This document shows positions 17,359-25,865 of a DNA stretch of 64,000 bases, one piece after another. The DNA is taken from assembly GCA_913056365.1 (NCBI GenBank), contig CAJXLT010000006.1:1-64000 (forward strand), in the 5' to 3' direction. This DNA is from an uncultured Paenibacillaceae bacterium. GTDB lineage: Bacteria > Bacillota > Bacilli > Paenibacillales > K13. Position 1 is the first letter of the stretch. Each line of letters starts with the position of its first letter. A model generated the notes under the pieces. The model was given only the letters and a program-made list of their open reading frames with translations, searched no databases and was not told where the DNA came from. Position numbers and translations under genes: made by a program.

Positions 17359-17474
17359 GGTCTTTTTTCCCCTCATGAACGGTTCTAATCCTACATATAG
17401 TGGTGAAGATGGGATTGTCAATCTTCTGCGGCAGCCGTGTGCGAATGAATCGGCTCCGTACAGGGAGGATTCAG

Positions 17475-18464
17475 ATGGCTGAGCAGTGGCGGCAAGTGCT
17501 TCGGGACTATGTGGAAGCCCGTAATCAGATGCTGTTCGACAGCAGTGCGGAGCCGTTGGCAGCTGTATGCGGCGACAGCGCACATAGATACAGACAGGCG
17601 CAGCGGCTGCATCGCAGGGCGGAACGCGACAAGCAGCGGCATGCAAAGCCCGCTGGTGTGGAGACGCGTATGCGGCTTGAACATATATACGCACAGGAAG
17701 ACCGGCTTACGGCTCAGATCGCGCTTCGCACCTGCATGACCTATAAGCAGGCTGGGCAGGAGCTGGAGGATGAGCGGATAGAGCGGGAACGGGTTGTGCT
17801 CATCCGTTCGGGGGGTGTCTGGCAAATCGAGCGCATCTCACCAATCGAATCAGAGCGAAAGTCGCCGATGCCGCTCTCAAGTGTAACTCGTGTGCCTAAG
17901 ATAGCACTAAGCAGCAGACCGTATTTGAATCAAGCGGTCTTGTCCGCTCAGGCGAGAGGCAAGCCTTATAATCGCAGCAAGGTTCAAGAGTACGCCAATC
18001 TATGGTGGGATCAACATAATCCGGAATACCAGGCTTTTGACGTAGATTGTACCAATTATGTGTCCCAGTGCCTCTATGCAGGCGGGGCGCCGATGAATTA
18101 TACTGGTGACAGGGCATCTGGCTGGTGGTATAAGCATAACGGCGGCAGCAATGACTTGTGGAGCTTCAGCTGGTCCGTCTCCAACAGCTTGCGCTGGCAG
18201 CTGGAAACGGCTAAGTCCGGCCTGCGGGCCGACATCGTCTCAGAGGCTTCAGAGCTTCAAGCGGGCGATGTCATCATCTATGACTGGGATGGCGACGGTC
18301 GCTTCCAGCATAGTACAATCGTAACGGCGTTCGATGCTCACGGGATGCCGCTCGTCAATGCGCATACGGTCAACAGCCGTCAGCGTTATTGGGATTACCG
18401 CGATTCGCACGCCTGGACTAAGGCTACGCGGTATGTATTCTTTCATATGCCAGACGCTTTATAA
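17475..18464 (+). CDS. Amidase_6-domain protein (putative cysteine amidase)
   Basis: The C-terminal half (about 150-329) matches the 'putative amidase domain' family found in Gram-positive sporeformers: YNRSKVQEYANLWWD, then the presumed nucleophile Cys in FDVDCTNYVSQCLYAGG, GWWYKHNG, LQAGDVIIYDWDGDG and the presumed base His in RFQHSTIVTAFD, ending NAHTVNSRQRYWDYR. This is a papain-like fold. The N-terminal 150 residues are charged, helical and unassigned (RLHRRAERDKQRHAK). No signal peptide is visible, so the site of action is unclear. GGGAGG precedes ATG 17475 at 6 bases. It diverges from aconitase and precedes ddl by 84 bases; a cell-wall link is suggested by that neighbour only. Confidence 0.85.
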   Translation: MAEQWRQVLRDYVEARNQMLFDSSAEPLAAVCGDSAHRYRQAQRLHRRAERDKQRHAKPAGVETRMRLEHIYAQEDRLTAQIALRTCMTYKQAGQELEDERIERERVVLIRSGGVWQIERISPIESERKSPMPLSSVTRVPKIALSSRPYLNQAVLSAQARGKPYNRSKVQEYANLWWDQHNPEYQAFDVDCTNYVSQCLYAGGAPMNYTGDRASGWWYKHNGGSNDLWSFSWSVSNSLRWQLETAKSGLRADIVSEASELQAGDVIIYDWDGDGRFQHSTIVTAFDAHGMPLVNAHTVNSRQRYWDYRDSHAWTKATRYVFFHMPDAL

Positions 18465-18548
18465 AACATCACTTCATGAGAAGTATCGCACATGTCCTTT
18501 GTAGGATGTCGTGTTCTTGGAAAACTATACTTACCGGAGGATTGTACA

Positions 18549-19667
18549 ATGAATAATAAGCTTAGAGTCGGTCTTGTGTACGGCGGCAAATCCGGCGAGC
18601 ATGATGTATCCTTGCAGACAGCGCTTGCTGTCATTCAAGCGCTCGACTTTGAGAAATACGAGATCAAGCCGTTCTATATTACGAAATACGGAGACTGGGT
18701 ATCCGGTAAGGCGATCAGGGAACGAATCGAGAACAAGGAGCAGCTGCTGCTTCAGCAAGAAGTGACGGTAGAGAACAGCCGACCTTCATCGGTTCAGGCG
18801 TTAACGCCGTTATTCCGTACAGCCCTTGAAGATCAAGCTGGGGAAAGCGCCATAGATGTGATGTTCCCACTCCTGCACGGGACATTCGGGGAGGACGGCA
18901 CTATACAAGGTCTGTTCGAGATGGCCGACATCCCGTATGTAGGCGCAGGTGTGCTGGCTTCGGCAGTGGGCATGGATAAGGTAATGATGAAGAAGCTGTT
19001 CGCCGAGGCTGGTATTGCGCAGTGTATGTATCGCTACTTCACCCGCTATCAATGGAAGCAGGACGCTTCCTATTATATAACGGAAATTGAAGTGACATTA
19101 GGCTATCCTTGCTTCGTGAAGCCGGCTAATCTCGGATCGAGCGTAGGCATCTCCAAGGCGGGGAATCGCGAGGAGCTGATAGCGGCGATTGAGGAAGCGC
19201 TGCGCTTCGACCGCAAGGTCATCGTGGAAGAGATGGTTGACGGGCGGGAGATCGAAGTGGCTGTGCTCGGCAATGATGAACCGCTAGCCTCTGTACCTGG
19301 GGAAATTGTAGCCTCTAACGACTTTTATGATTATCGGGCGAAATATGTTGACGGCAAGTCGGCGCTGGTGATCCCCGCGGAAATGCCAGATGCGCAGAAG
19401 GAGGAGGTGCGTGAGCTGGCACTGCGTGCTTATGCAGCGATTGACGGCAGCGGCCTGTCACGCGTAGACTTCTTCCTAGAGAAGCATAATGGGCAGTTTC
19501 TCATTAACGAGATCAATACGATGCCCGGCTTTACCCCGATCAGTATGTACCCGATGTTATGGCAGGAGAGTGGCAAGAGCTATCAGGAGCTGCTCGATGA
19601 TTTGATTCGATTTGCTAGGGAACGGTATAATGATAAGCAGCAAAATCAATATGTCTTCGACGTATAA
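18549..19667 (+). CDS. ddl: D-alanine--D-alanine ligase
   Basis: ATP-dependent joining of two D-alanines for peptidoglycan precursors. The 372-residue ATP-grasp product shows GKSGEHDVSLQTA, VMFPLLHGTFGEDGTIQGL, CFVKPANLGSSVGISKA, and the metal-binding LINEINTMPGFTPISMYP. The omega-loop reads FYDYRAKYVDG, with the Tyr and Lys-Tyr of true D-Ala-D-Ala ligases rather than the D-lactate version that gives vancomycin resistance. CCGGAGG lies before ATG 18549. It is followed after 51 bases by a small gene in the same direction. No murF is adjacent, unlike in Bacillus subtilis. Confidence 0.96.
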   Translation: MNNKLRVGLVYGGKSGEHDVSLQTALAVIQALDFEKYEIKPFYITKYGDWVSGKAIRERIENKEQLLLQQEVTVENSRPSSVQALTPLFRTALEDQAGESAIDVMFPLLHGTFGEDGTIQGLFEMADIPYVGAGVLASAVGMDKVMMKKLFAEAGIAQCMYRYFTRYQWKQDASYYITEIEVTLGYPCFVKPANLGSSVGISKAGNREELIAAIEEALRFDRKVIVEEMVDGREIEVAVLGNDEPLASVPGEIVASNDFYDYRAKYVDGKSALVIPAEMPDAQKEEVRELALRAYAAIDGSGLSRVDFFLEKHNGQFLINEINTMPGFTPISMYPMLWQESGKSYQELLDDLIRFARERYNDKQQNQYVFDV

Positions 19668-19718
19668 GCAGGCAGCTGTGTGACAGCACGCCAAAGTCAT
19701 GAAGCAGAGGTGAAGCGC

Positions 19719-20039
19719 GTGGGTTTCGAAACAGAGTTTAATTCCGTATGTAAGTTCAAGTCAGAGAAGGAGCTGGACGATCTGCTCGAATATGGGAAGA
19801 CGGCCATGCTGAAGAGTGGCTTCCGTGTATACCCAACTGGGCAGAAGTGCATTGCCTATACGCCTGAGAATCGGGCGATTGCGATCGTGAAGATCACGGC
19901 TTCCATTGCGGAGATCACCTTCCAAGGTGAAGAAATGACCAAGGTGGAGATGGAGCTCATCCGCAAGCTGACAGAAGAGGAATCCCGTATTCAGACGGCC
20001 TTGGCTGATGAGATGTTCTTCGGAGAGCATAACGGTTGA
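19719..20039 (+). CDS. Small conserved-looking protein of unknown function (106 residues)
   Basis: I do not assign a family. AGAGGTGA lies 5 bases before GTG 19719, giving a product beginning GFETEFNSVCKFKSEKELDD. It is a soluble alpha/beta protein with alternating strands (GFRVYPTGQKCIAYT, RAIAIVKITASIAEITF) and an acidic C-terminal helix (EMELIRKLTEEESRIQTALA). There are two cysteines and no membrane segment. Its place directly after ddl in the same direction suggests cotranscription with it. The next gene, the Rrf2 regulator, has its own promoter, so the transcription unit probably ends here although no clear hairpin is visible. Confidence 0.75.
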   Translation: MGFETEFNSVCKFKSEKELDDLLEYGKTAMLKSGFRVYPTGQKCIAYTPENRAIAIVKITASIAEITFQGEEMTKVEMELIRKLTEEESRIQTALADEMFFGEHNG

Positions 20040-20088
20040 ACCTGTTGAGAGCGATGGATGAGCGGCATGAAGCTGCCGTCTCCTTCTC

Positions 20089-20117
20089 TTGACAATGCTA
20101 ACTGTTACTTGTATAAT
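20089..20117 (+). promoter_or_regulatory. Consensus promoter of the Rrf2 gene with operator word in the spacer
   Basis: TTGACA (20089-20094), exactly 17 bases, TATAAT (20112-20117). The spacer holds TAACTGTTACT (20099-20109), an 11-mer repeated before the downstream thioredoxin gene (20677-20687). Such a site would block RNA polymerase. Confidence 0.8.
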
Positions 20118-20187
20118 TACAGATAAGCAGACGCCAGAATTGAAGCATTCCGTGCATCTGGGTTTTACGAATGGAGACTGAATATGC

Positions 20188-20631
20188 ATGAACAGTGAAT
20201 TTACGGTTGCCGTTCATGGCTTGGTCCTGCTTGCGCAACGTCCTGATCGGATGGCGACTAGCGATATGCTCGCTTGCAGTGTGAATACGCATTCGGCTCG
20301 AGTTCGCCGAGTAATGGGCTGGCTGAAGAAGTCAGGTATGATCGCGACGAAGGAAGGCATCGGCGGCGGATATGTGCTAATGGGTGATCCCGAAGAAATT
20401 ACACTCGCCCATGTGTACCGAATTTTGGCAATGGGCTCCGTTGTACCGAGCTGGAAGTCGGGTGGCGCAGATCCAGATTGTGTAGTTTCTACGCATATGG
20501 AAGATGTCATGAGCGAAGTGTTCCGAGACACAGAGATGCAGATGATGACACATCTGGATCGTGTGACGATTGCGGATTTGCTGGACCAGGTGAAGAAAGC
20601 CGCAGACGGCTCGAACACAAAATCACGTTAA
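20188..20631 (+). CDS. Rrf2-family transcriptional regulator (YwnA-like)
   Basis: A small winged-helix repressor. The 147-residue product opens with FTVAVHGLVLLAQRPD, then the recognition region SVNTHSARVRRVMGWLKKSG and the wing TKEGIGGGYVLMGDP, followed by a long dimerisation helix (EVFRDTEMQMMTHLDRVTIADLLDQV). It is closest in layout to the YwnA branch. It lacks the three-cysteine cluster motif of IscR/NsrR but has Cys in DMLACSVNT and DPDCVV that could sense thiol stress. The shared TAACTGTTACT motif at its own promoter and before the thioredoxin gene argues for autoregulation and control of that gene. The ATG follows the weak site GGAGACTGAATATGC. Confidence 0.9.
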   Translation: MNSEFTVAVHGLVLLAQRPDRMATSDMLACSVNTHSARVRRVMGWLKKSGMIATKEGIGGGYVLMGDPEEITLAHVYRILAMGSVVPSWKSGGADPDCVVSTHMEDVMSEVFRDTEMQMMTHLDRVTIADLLDQVKKAADGSNTKSR

Positions 20632-20676
20632 TTGCTTTGAAAAAAATGTTCACATATACATTCTGTTATTGCGAAG

Positions 20677-20694
20677 TAACTGTTACTATAACAG
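20677..20694 (+). promoter_or_regulatory. Operator-like palindrome upstream of the thioredoxin gene
   Basis: CTGTTA-cta-TAACAG (20680-20694) is a perfect inverted repeat and overlaps TAACTGTTACT (20677-20687), the same 11-mer as in the Rrf2 promoter. It lies 60 bases before the thioredoxin start. Confidence 0.65.
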
Positions 20695-20753
20695 TCACAA
20701 TATAGGGCGGCAAGCCTCACTCTCGCCCGAATAAATATAGAGGAGTGGTTCAC

Positions 20754-21071
20754 ATGGCAGCATCAGTCATTCAAGCAAGCAACCTGCAGGATACGATCAA
20801 AGAAGGAGTTGCACTTGTAGATTTCTGGGCACCTTGGTGCGGACCTTGCAAGGTGCAGCTACCGATTATTGAGGAGCTGTCCGAGGAGTTGGCGGGTCAA
20901 GCTACGATTGGCAAAATCAATGTAGATGAAGAAGGGGAGCTGGCCGGTCAGTTCGGTATATCCAGCATTCCGACCTTAATTCTCTTCAAGGATGGCCAAC
21001 CGGTGGAAAAGCTGGTTGGCTTACAGAGTAAGGATAGCTTGAAAGCGAAGATTGCTCGTTATAACAATTAA
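20754..21071 (+). CDS. Thioredoxin
   Basis: A 105-residue dithiol reductant. The active site is FWAPWCGPCK with Cys29 and Cys32; the cis-proline is in SSIPTLILFKDG. The residues after the active site, KVQLPIIEELSEELAG, differ from the common KMMAPVLEEL of housekeeping TrxA, so this may be a second, regulated thioredoxin. ATG 20754 follows AGAGGAGTGG; the three codons upstream are rejected. The gene is 122 bases after an Rrf2 regulator and carries a palindrome matching that regulator's own promoter, which points to induction under thiol or redox stress (inference). Confidence 0.93.
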   Translation: MAASVIQASNLQDTIKEGVALVDFWAPWCGPCKVQLPIIEELSEELAGQATIGKINVDEEGELAGQFGISSIPTLILFKDGQPVEKLVGLQSKDSLKAKIARYNN

Positions 21072-21089
21072 ATGTATAAGGTGAATATG

Positions 21090-21131
21090 CCCCTGCTCAT
21101 TCCTAGTGGATGCTGCGGGGGTTTTTCATTT
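21090..21131 (+). terminator. Likely terminator of the thioredoxin gene
   Basis: CCCC-T-GC pairs with GCGGGG across a 17-base loop, followed by GTTTTTCATTTTT. Confidence 0.6.
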
Positions 21132-21233
21132 TTGTTGCATCCGATCGGGACTTTCGTGCGTATATAATTAAAAGACTGCATTTTCGTCAGGAATCGTGCA
21201 TATGCATGTTGCGAAGATGAGAGAGGAGCACCT

Positions 21234-21845
21234 ATGACGCTTGCAGAGTATGCAGCTAGCATCCGCTTGCGGATCGACTCAGAGACTGGGCTCGTTATGC
21301 CGATATCAATCCCGGATGGGCTGCGATTAATGGGCAGCGGCAGAAGCGCAGCGGTATTCCATAGCGACTCTGCCCCGGACCGTGTTTTGAAGCTCTTTCA
21401 TCCTGCATTCCTGAAGATGGCTAGTCAAGAGATAGAAGTGTACCGCATTCTCGGCAAGACCAACTATTATCCGCAGATGTACGCGCATGGGGACAATTAC
21501 CTCGTGATCGATTATATTGATGGGCGTACGTTTTATCAGTGCTTGGTAGAGGGGGTGCTGATTCCTGAAGAAGCGATTGTTCAGGTGGATGAAGCTGTGG
21601 AGCTGGCAAGGCAGAAGGGACTGAATCCGTCAGATTTGCATCTGAAGAATATGATGCTGACGTCAGATGGGGTGAAGCTGATCGATGTTGCCCGCTTTAT
21701 GCAACAGAAGACATGCGGGCAGTGGGCGGATTTGCGGAAGGCGTATTATACGAAATACAGGCGACCGATGTTCCCTAAGAAGCTGCCTGAGAAGGTGCTT
21801 GATTGGATCGTGATCAAATATCGGAGGAACGAAATTCATATTTAA
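21234..21845 (+). CDS. Small serine/threonine kinase-like protein (YrzF-like)
   Basis: A compact 203-residue protein-kinase fold resembling Bacillus YrzF. A glycine-rich loop (LMGSGRSAAVF), the ATP-binding Lys in RVLKLFHP, a hinge YLVIDYIDGRTF, the catalytic loop LNPSDLHLKNMML (Asp plus Asn) and a metal-binding Asp in LIDVARF are all in order, so it may be active. The activation segment is short. There is no membrane anchor or PASTA domain. ATG 21234 follows AGAGGAG at 6 bases. It is a separate unit between the thioredoxin terminator and the spo0M promoter. Substrate unknown. Confidence 0.85.
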   Translation: MTLAEYAASIRLRIDSETGLVMPISIPDGLRLMGSGRSAAVFHSDSAPDRVLKLFHPAFLKMASQEIEVYRILGKTNYYPQMYAHGDNYLVIDYIDGRTFYQCLVEGVLIPEEAIVQVDEAVELARQKGLNPSDLHLKNMMLTSDGVKLIDVARFMQQKTCGQWADLRKAYYTKYRRPMFPKKLPEKVLDWIVIKYRRNEIHI

Positions 21846-21869
21846 AGCAGGAGATGGGGCAACGTGTGT

Positions 21870-21898
21870 TGTAACTATTTTACAGACCCTTTCGTGGA
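21870..21898 (+). promoter_or_regulatory. Sigma-W-like promoter candidate of spo0M
   Basis: TGTAAC (21870-21875), 17 bases, CGTGGA (21893-21898). This is one mismatch from the sigma-W -35 TGAAAC with a CGT -10 core. Bacillus subtilis spo0M is known to be under sigma-W; use here is inferred. Confidence 0.4.
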
Positions 21899-21928
21899 AA
21901 GGACAGCTGAGGAGAAGGAGGAGTACAT

Positions 21929-22708
21929 ATGTCTTTTTTCAGTAAAGTAATGGCAAGTGTAGGAATTGGTGCGGCTAAGGTGGACACGCTTCTCGAGAAG
22001 CGAACTTACCAGCCAGGTGAAGAGATGAATGGCATTATCCGGATTCAGGGCGGACAGGTGCAGCAGGAAATTGAGGGCATCGATTTGTCGATTATGACTT
22101 ATTACATCAAGGAAGTAGATGATCGTAAAGTTCGGCAAAATGTAGAGCTTGGCAAAGTTCGTGCGACGCCTTCGCTTGTGATTGCCCCAGGTGAAACCAA
22201 AGAAGAAGCATTCTCCTTCAGACTGCCTCTGACTACACCGCTATCAATTGGACGGACACCTGTATGGGTACAGACCAAAGCGGATATTCGCTCTGCGATT
22301 GACCCGACAGACCAGGACCGCATCGAGGTTGTGCCAGCTCCGATTATGTCGGCGGTCATCGATGGCTTTGAGAGGCTGGGCTTCCGATTGCGCGAGGTAG
22401 AGACTGTATATGCGCCGCGGCTTGGGGGTGCATTCCCGTTCGTTCAGGAGTTCGAGTGGGTACCGTCAGGTGGCAGCTATCGAGGACGATTGGATGAGGT
22501 TGAATTGGTATTCCTTCGTCAGCAAGGGGACGGATTGGAGCTGTTGCTGCAGGTCGATCGCCGGGCGACAAGTATTATGGGGTTGTTCGCCGAAGCGATG
22601 GATATGGATGAAAGCTTTGTCAGAATGACTGTTACCGAAGCCGAAGCGGCGAACGGTGTTGATTATGTAGCAGGATTGCTGGATCAGGTGATTGGTCGGT
22701 ACGCGTAA
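21929..22708 (+). CDS. spo0M: Sporulation-control protein Spo0M
   Basis: An arrestin-like beta-sandwich protein that affects phosphorelay-driven sporulation onset in Bacillus. The 259-residue product starts MSFFSKVMASVGIGAAKVDTLLE, has the conserved YQPGEEMNGIIRIQGG and IEGIDLSIMTYYIKE strands, the proline-rich SIGRTPVWVQTKADI and the C-terminal DEVELVFLRQQGDGLELLLQVDRRA. AGGAGAAGGAGGAG precedes the ATG. It has its own ECF-like promoter and a strong terminator. It heads a run of membrane-stress genes (yuaF, floT, pspA), which fits a shared envelope-stress regulon. Confidence 0.94.
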   Translation: MSFFSKVMASVGIGAAKVDTLLEKRTYQPGEEMNGIIRIQGGQVQQEIEGIDLSIMTYYIKEVDDRKVRQNVELGKVRATPSLVIAPGETKEEAFSFRLPLTTPLSIGRTPVWVQTKADIRSAIDPTDQDRIEVVPAPIMSAVIDGFERLGFRLREVETVYAPRLGGAFPFVQEFEWVPSGGSYRGRLDEVELVFLRQQGDGLELLLQVDRRATSIMGLFAEAMDMDESFVRMTVTEAEAANGVDYVAGLLDQVIGRYA

Positions 22709-22722
22709 CAGTATAGAGAGGA

Positions 22723-22779
22723 GAGACTGTCTTGTGTTTAATCGGCATCGAACCGCCGGTGGGAAGACAGTCTCTTTTT
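22723..22779 (+). terminator. Terminator of spo0M
   Basis: GAGACTGTCTT (22723-22733) and AAGACAGTCTC (22764-22774) are perfect complements, followed by five T; an inner hairpin fills the loop. Confidence 0.9.
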
Positions 22780-22821
22780 ATGCGTTGCTGATCGTATGCG
22801 TAACGTTTATTGGAAATATTC

Positions 22822-22849
22822 GCAACCTTCGACAAAGTTAGCGCGTATA
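22822..22849 (+). promoter_or_regulatory. ECF-sigma-like promoter candidate of yuaF-floT
   Basis: GCAACC (22822-22827), 16 bases, CGTATA (22844-22849). The AAC core plus CGTATA fits extracytoplasmic-function sigma promoters; in Bacillus subtilis the yuaF-floT operon is sigma-W-dependent. Confidence 0.45.
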
Positions 22850-22910
22850 CCTTATTAGGAATATATTCCCACGCTTTACGCGTAAAGATAAGGGAAAGGA
22901 GTTTGGCGTT

Positions 22911-23450
22911 ATGCTGGAGCTGTACTGGGGATGTCTCATCTTCGGCGTACTGTTCGTGCTCGTATCGGTCGTGTTGGGCGACCTGATCGGAGGCTGGTTC
23001 GATGGAGCGCTGGAATTTCTATCACTGGATACACCGGACTTCATCCACCCGATGACGATTGTAGGAGGCTTGACGGTATTCGGCGGTGCAGGACTGTTAT
23101 TGACACCGTACACAACATTGGCAGCTTGGCAGACTGCGTTGTTATCGCTAGCTGTGGCAGTATTAAGCGCTACTGCGGTGTTCTGGACATACGTCAGACC
23201 GATGAAGCAAGCAGAAAATTCGTTGTCGTATTCGATGAATGAGCTGGAAGGAACTATCGGCGAAGTGAACATTCCGATTCCTGCAGGCGGCTTCGGCGAA
23301 GTGAAGGTGCGACTAGGCACTGGAACTGCATACGAGATTGCTTCAGGGTATGAAGGCACAGAGCACAGCACAGGCAGCAAAGTGATCGTAGTGGAAGTGC
23401 GGGAAGGTGTGCTGTATGTGTCGAATTTCGAGGAATCGTTGGAAGTGTAG
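22911..23450 (+). CDS. yuaF: NfeD-like membrane protein YuaF
   Basis: Partner of flotillin in Firmicutes, thought to help organise membrane microdomains. The 179-residue product has three hydrophobic segments: about 2-24 (LYWGCLIFGVLFVLVSVVLG), 47-68 and 75-95, and a soluble C-terminal OB-fold domain (ELEGTIGEVNIPIPAGGFGEVKVRLG, KVIVVEVREGVLYVSNFEE). It lacks the ClpP-like protease domain of long NfeD proteins. Its stop is 32 bases before floT, and AAAGGAG precedes the ATG. The pair order yuaF-floT is the same as in Bacillus subtilis. Confidence 0.92.
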   Translation: MLELYWGCLIFGVLFVLVSVVLGDLIGGWFDGALEFLSLDTPDFIHPMTIVGGLTVFGGAGLLLTPYTTLAAWQTALLSLAVAVLSATAVFWTYVRPMKQAENSLSYSMNELEGTIGEVNIPIPAGGFGEVKVRLGTGTAYEIASGYEGTEHSTGSKVIVVEVREGVLYVSNFEESLEV

Positions 23451-23482
23451 TGGTATTCAAATGATCCTATGAGGAGGAGCTT

Positions 23483-25075
23483 ATGGAAGGTTTAGTAGGT
23501 ATTCCGTTTGTTGTAATTGTTGTTCTCGCATTGCTCGGGGTTGCGTTCTGGGCCCGCTACAAGACAGTTAGCGCCGATGAAGCGATGGTAGTGACGGGTT
23601 CGTTCTTGGGGAACAAGCATACCGTTGTCGATGAATCGGGACGTCGGATCAAGATTGTGCGCGGCGGTGGCGCCTTCATTCTCCCGATCTTCCAGCAGTC
23701 AGAGTTTCTGTCGTTACTGTCGAATAAGCTCGATGTATCGACGCCAGAGGTTTACACCGAGCAAGGCGTACCTGTCATTACTGACGGGGTGGCAATCATC
23801 AAGATCGGCGGGTCGGTCGAGGATATTGCTACAGCTGCAGAGCAGTTTCTGGGCAAGCCTGTCGAAGCGCTGAAGTCGGAAGCACAGGAAGTGTTGGAAG
23901 GTCATCTGCGCGCGATTCTCGGTTCGATGACTGTTGAAGAAATTTACCGTAACCGCGACAAGTTCGCCCAAGAAGTGCAGGCTGTCGCAGCGCGGGACTT
24001 GAAGAAGATGGGGCTGCAAATTGTTTCCTTCACGATCAAGGATGTGCGGGATAAGCATGGCTACCTGGATGCGCTTGGCAAGCCGCGCATTGCTGCAGTG
24101 AAGAGGGATGCGGAAATTGCCGAGGCTGATGCGGTGCGCGATGCCCGTATTCAGAAGGCGCGTGCCGAAGAGGAAGGGCAGAAGGCGGAGTTGCTGCGCG
24201 ATACGAATATCGCAGAAGCGACGAAGGAGAAGGAGTTGAAGGTCGCGTCCTTCAAGCGCGAGCAAGATCAAGCGAAGGCGGAGGCAGATCAGTCCTACCA
24301 CATCCAAGAAGCGCGTTCGAAGCAGCAAGTGACAGAAGAACAGATGAAGATTGAGCTCGTACGCAAGCAGAAGGAAATCGAGCTGGAGGAGAAGGAAATC
24401 CAGCGGCGTGAGCGCCAGTATGACGCGGAGGTGAAGAAGAAGGCCGATGCCGATCGTTACGCAGTAGAACAGTCAGCCGAAGCAGAGAAAGCGCGCCGTA
24501 TGCGTGAAGCCGATGCGGAGCAGTACAAGATTGAGGCAGAAGCGAAGGCGGAAGCCGAGCAGAAGCGCTTGGACGGTCTGGCGCATGCCGATGCCGATCG
24601 GGCCAAAGGTACAGCGGAGGCTGAAGTCATCCGTTCGAAGGGCTTGGCCGAGGCGGAGGCGAAGGAAAAGCTGGCTGAAGCGTTCGCGAAATATGGTGAT
24701 GCAGCTGTATTGGATATCATCGTGAAGATGCTGCCGGAGCTGGCTGGCAAAGTAGCAGAACCGATTAAGGGCATCGATAAGCTGACAGTCGTCGATACGG
24801 GCAACGGTGAAGGTGCAGCCCGTGTCAGCAATTATGTCACCTCACTGATGGCGACAGCTCCCGAGATGCTGAAGAATGTATCCGGTATCGACGTCGAAGG
24901 GCTTATCAAAAATTTGGCGGGAAAAGGAAACAAGCAAGCGTCAGCCTTGCAGGAAGCGTCAGCTGTGCCAGATGCTGCTGAGCAGGCATCCGCTTCAGCG
25001 GTTTCAGCATCGGAGGGTGAAATCAGGCAGGAGCCGGTAATCGACACACAGAGCGATGCGTCGAACGAAAGATAG
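23483..25075 (+). CDS. floT: Flotillin
   Basis: Scaffold of functional membrane microdomains. The 530-residue product has a short N-terminal membrane hairpin (about 5-24), an SPFH/band-7 domain (YKTVSADEAMVVTGSFLG to KDVRDKHGYLDALGKPRIA, about 27-205), then a long coiled coil rich in Glu-Ala repeats (about 210-400: EIAEADAVRDARIQKARAEE, AEAEAKEKLAEAF) and a C-terminal region with VLDIIVKMLPELAGKVAEP. The tail after about 490 is low-complexity Ala/Ser. GAGGAGGAG lies before the ATG. Immediately downstream is a PspA-family gene, extending the module beyond the Bacillus yuaF-floT-yuaI arrangement. Confidence 0.96.
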   Translation: MEGLVGIPFVVIVVLALLGVAFWARYKTVSADEAMVVTGSFLGNKHTVVDESGRRIKIVRGGGAFILPIFQQSEFLSLLSNKLDVSTPEVYTEQGVPVITDGVAIIKIGGSVEDIATAAEQFLGKPVEALKSEAQEVLEGHLRAILGSMTVEEIYRNRDKFAQEVQAVAARDLKKMGLQIVSFTIKDVRDKHGYLDALGKPRIAAVKRDAEIAEADAVRDARIQKARAEEEGQKAELLRDTNIAEATKEKELKVASFKREQDQAKAEADQSYHIQEARSKQQVTEEQMKIELVRKQKEIELEEKEIQRRERQYDAEVKKKADADRYAVEQSAEAEKARRMREADAEQYKIEAEAKAEAEQKRLDGLAHADADRAKGTAEAEVIRSKGLAEAEAKEKLAEAFAKYGDAAVLDIIVKMLPELAGKVAEPIKGIDKLTVVDTGNGEGAARVSNYVTSLMATAPEMLKNVSGIDVEGLIKNLAGKGNKQASALQEASAVPDAAEQASASAVSASEGEIRQEPVIDTQSDASNER

Positions 25076-25168
25076 AATATAGTGTGCCAATTTGAAACCA
25101 AACACACAGTCCAAGCGTATAGGTAAGTAAGGTACTAGAATTCAATCCTTGAGGGAGGATGTCTATTT

Positions 25169-25846
25169 ATGAGTATATTTAAGAGAATTCGTGATATTTC
25201 GGTTGCAGCGATCAATGATTTGATCGATAAGGCAGAGGATCCGGTGAAGCTGCTGAATCAATACTTGCGCGATATGGAGGACGATATTGCGGATGCAGAA
25301 GTAGCAGTAGCGAAGCAAATTGCGGTCGAGAAGCGTCTGAAGCATCAATATGAAGAAGCACAGGAAATGGTCGATAAGCGCCATGAGCAAGCTATGAAGG
25401 CGCTTGAATCCGGTAACGAGGATCTAGCTCGCCGTGCGCTGCAGGATAAGAAGAATCATCTTGCGAAGGCGGAGGACTTCGAGCAACAGCATGCGAATGC
25501 GAAGTCGAATGCTGACCAGCTGCGCAAGCAGCTGCAAGAGATGAAGGCTGAGTTCGAGAAGATGAAGAACCGCAAGGACTCGCTCGTTGCGCGAGCAGAG
25601 GCGGCCAAAGCACAGAAGCAAATCAATCAGACTATGTCCGGATTCGGTAAGGACAACGGCGCGAAGGGCTTCGATCGGATGAGCGACAAGGTCATGCAGC
25701 TGGAGGCTGAAGCTGAGGCGAGCCGCGAGCTGAAATCAGGCAGCTCATCGCTAGATGATGAATTAGCGGCGTTGGAGAAGGACGATGTCGATGATGACTT
25801 GGCAGCTCTCCGGGCAGAGATGGCAAGTAAGAAGTCTGACGCATAA
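25169..25846 (+). CDS. pspA: PspA/IM30-family membrane-stress protein
   Basis: Forms ESCRT-III-like helical assemblies that protect damaged membrane. The 225-residue product is nearly all alpha-helical: N-terminal amphipathic helix MSIFKRIRDISVAAINDLID, then DPVKLLNQYLRDMEDDIADAE and a long hairpin coiled coil to about 150, with a shorter tail containing FDRMSDKVMQLEAEAEASREL and an acidic end (DDELAALEKDDVDDDLAALRAEM). GAGGGAGGA precedes the ATG. It sits 93 bases after floT in the same direction and ends in a strong terminator, so yuaF-floT-pspA is probably one unit under an ECF-like promoter. Confidence 0.94.
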   Translation: MSIFKRIRDISVAAINDLIDKAEDPVKLLNQYLRDMEDDIADAEVAVAKQIAVEKRLKHQYEEAQEMVDKRHEQAMKALESGNEDLARRALQDKKNHLAKAEDFEQQHANAKSNADQLRKQLQEMKAEFEKMKNRKDSLVARAEAAKAQKQINQTMSGFGKDNGAKGFDRMSDKVMQLEAEAEASRELKSGSSSLDDELAALEKDDVDDDLAALRAEMASKKSDA

Positions 25847-25865
25847 TTGAACATGAGGAATCCAA

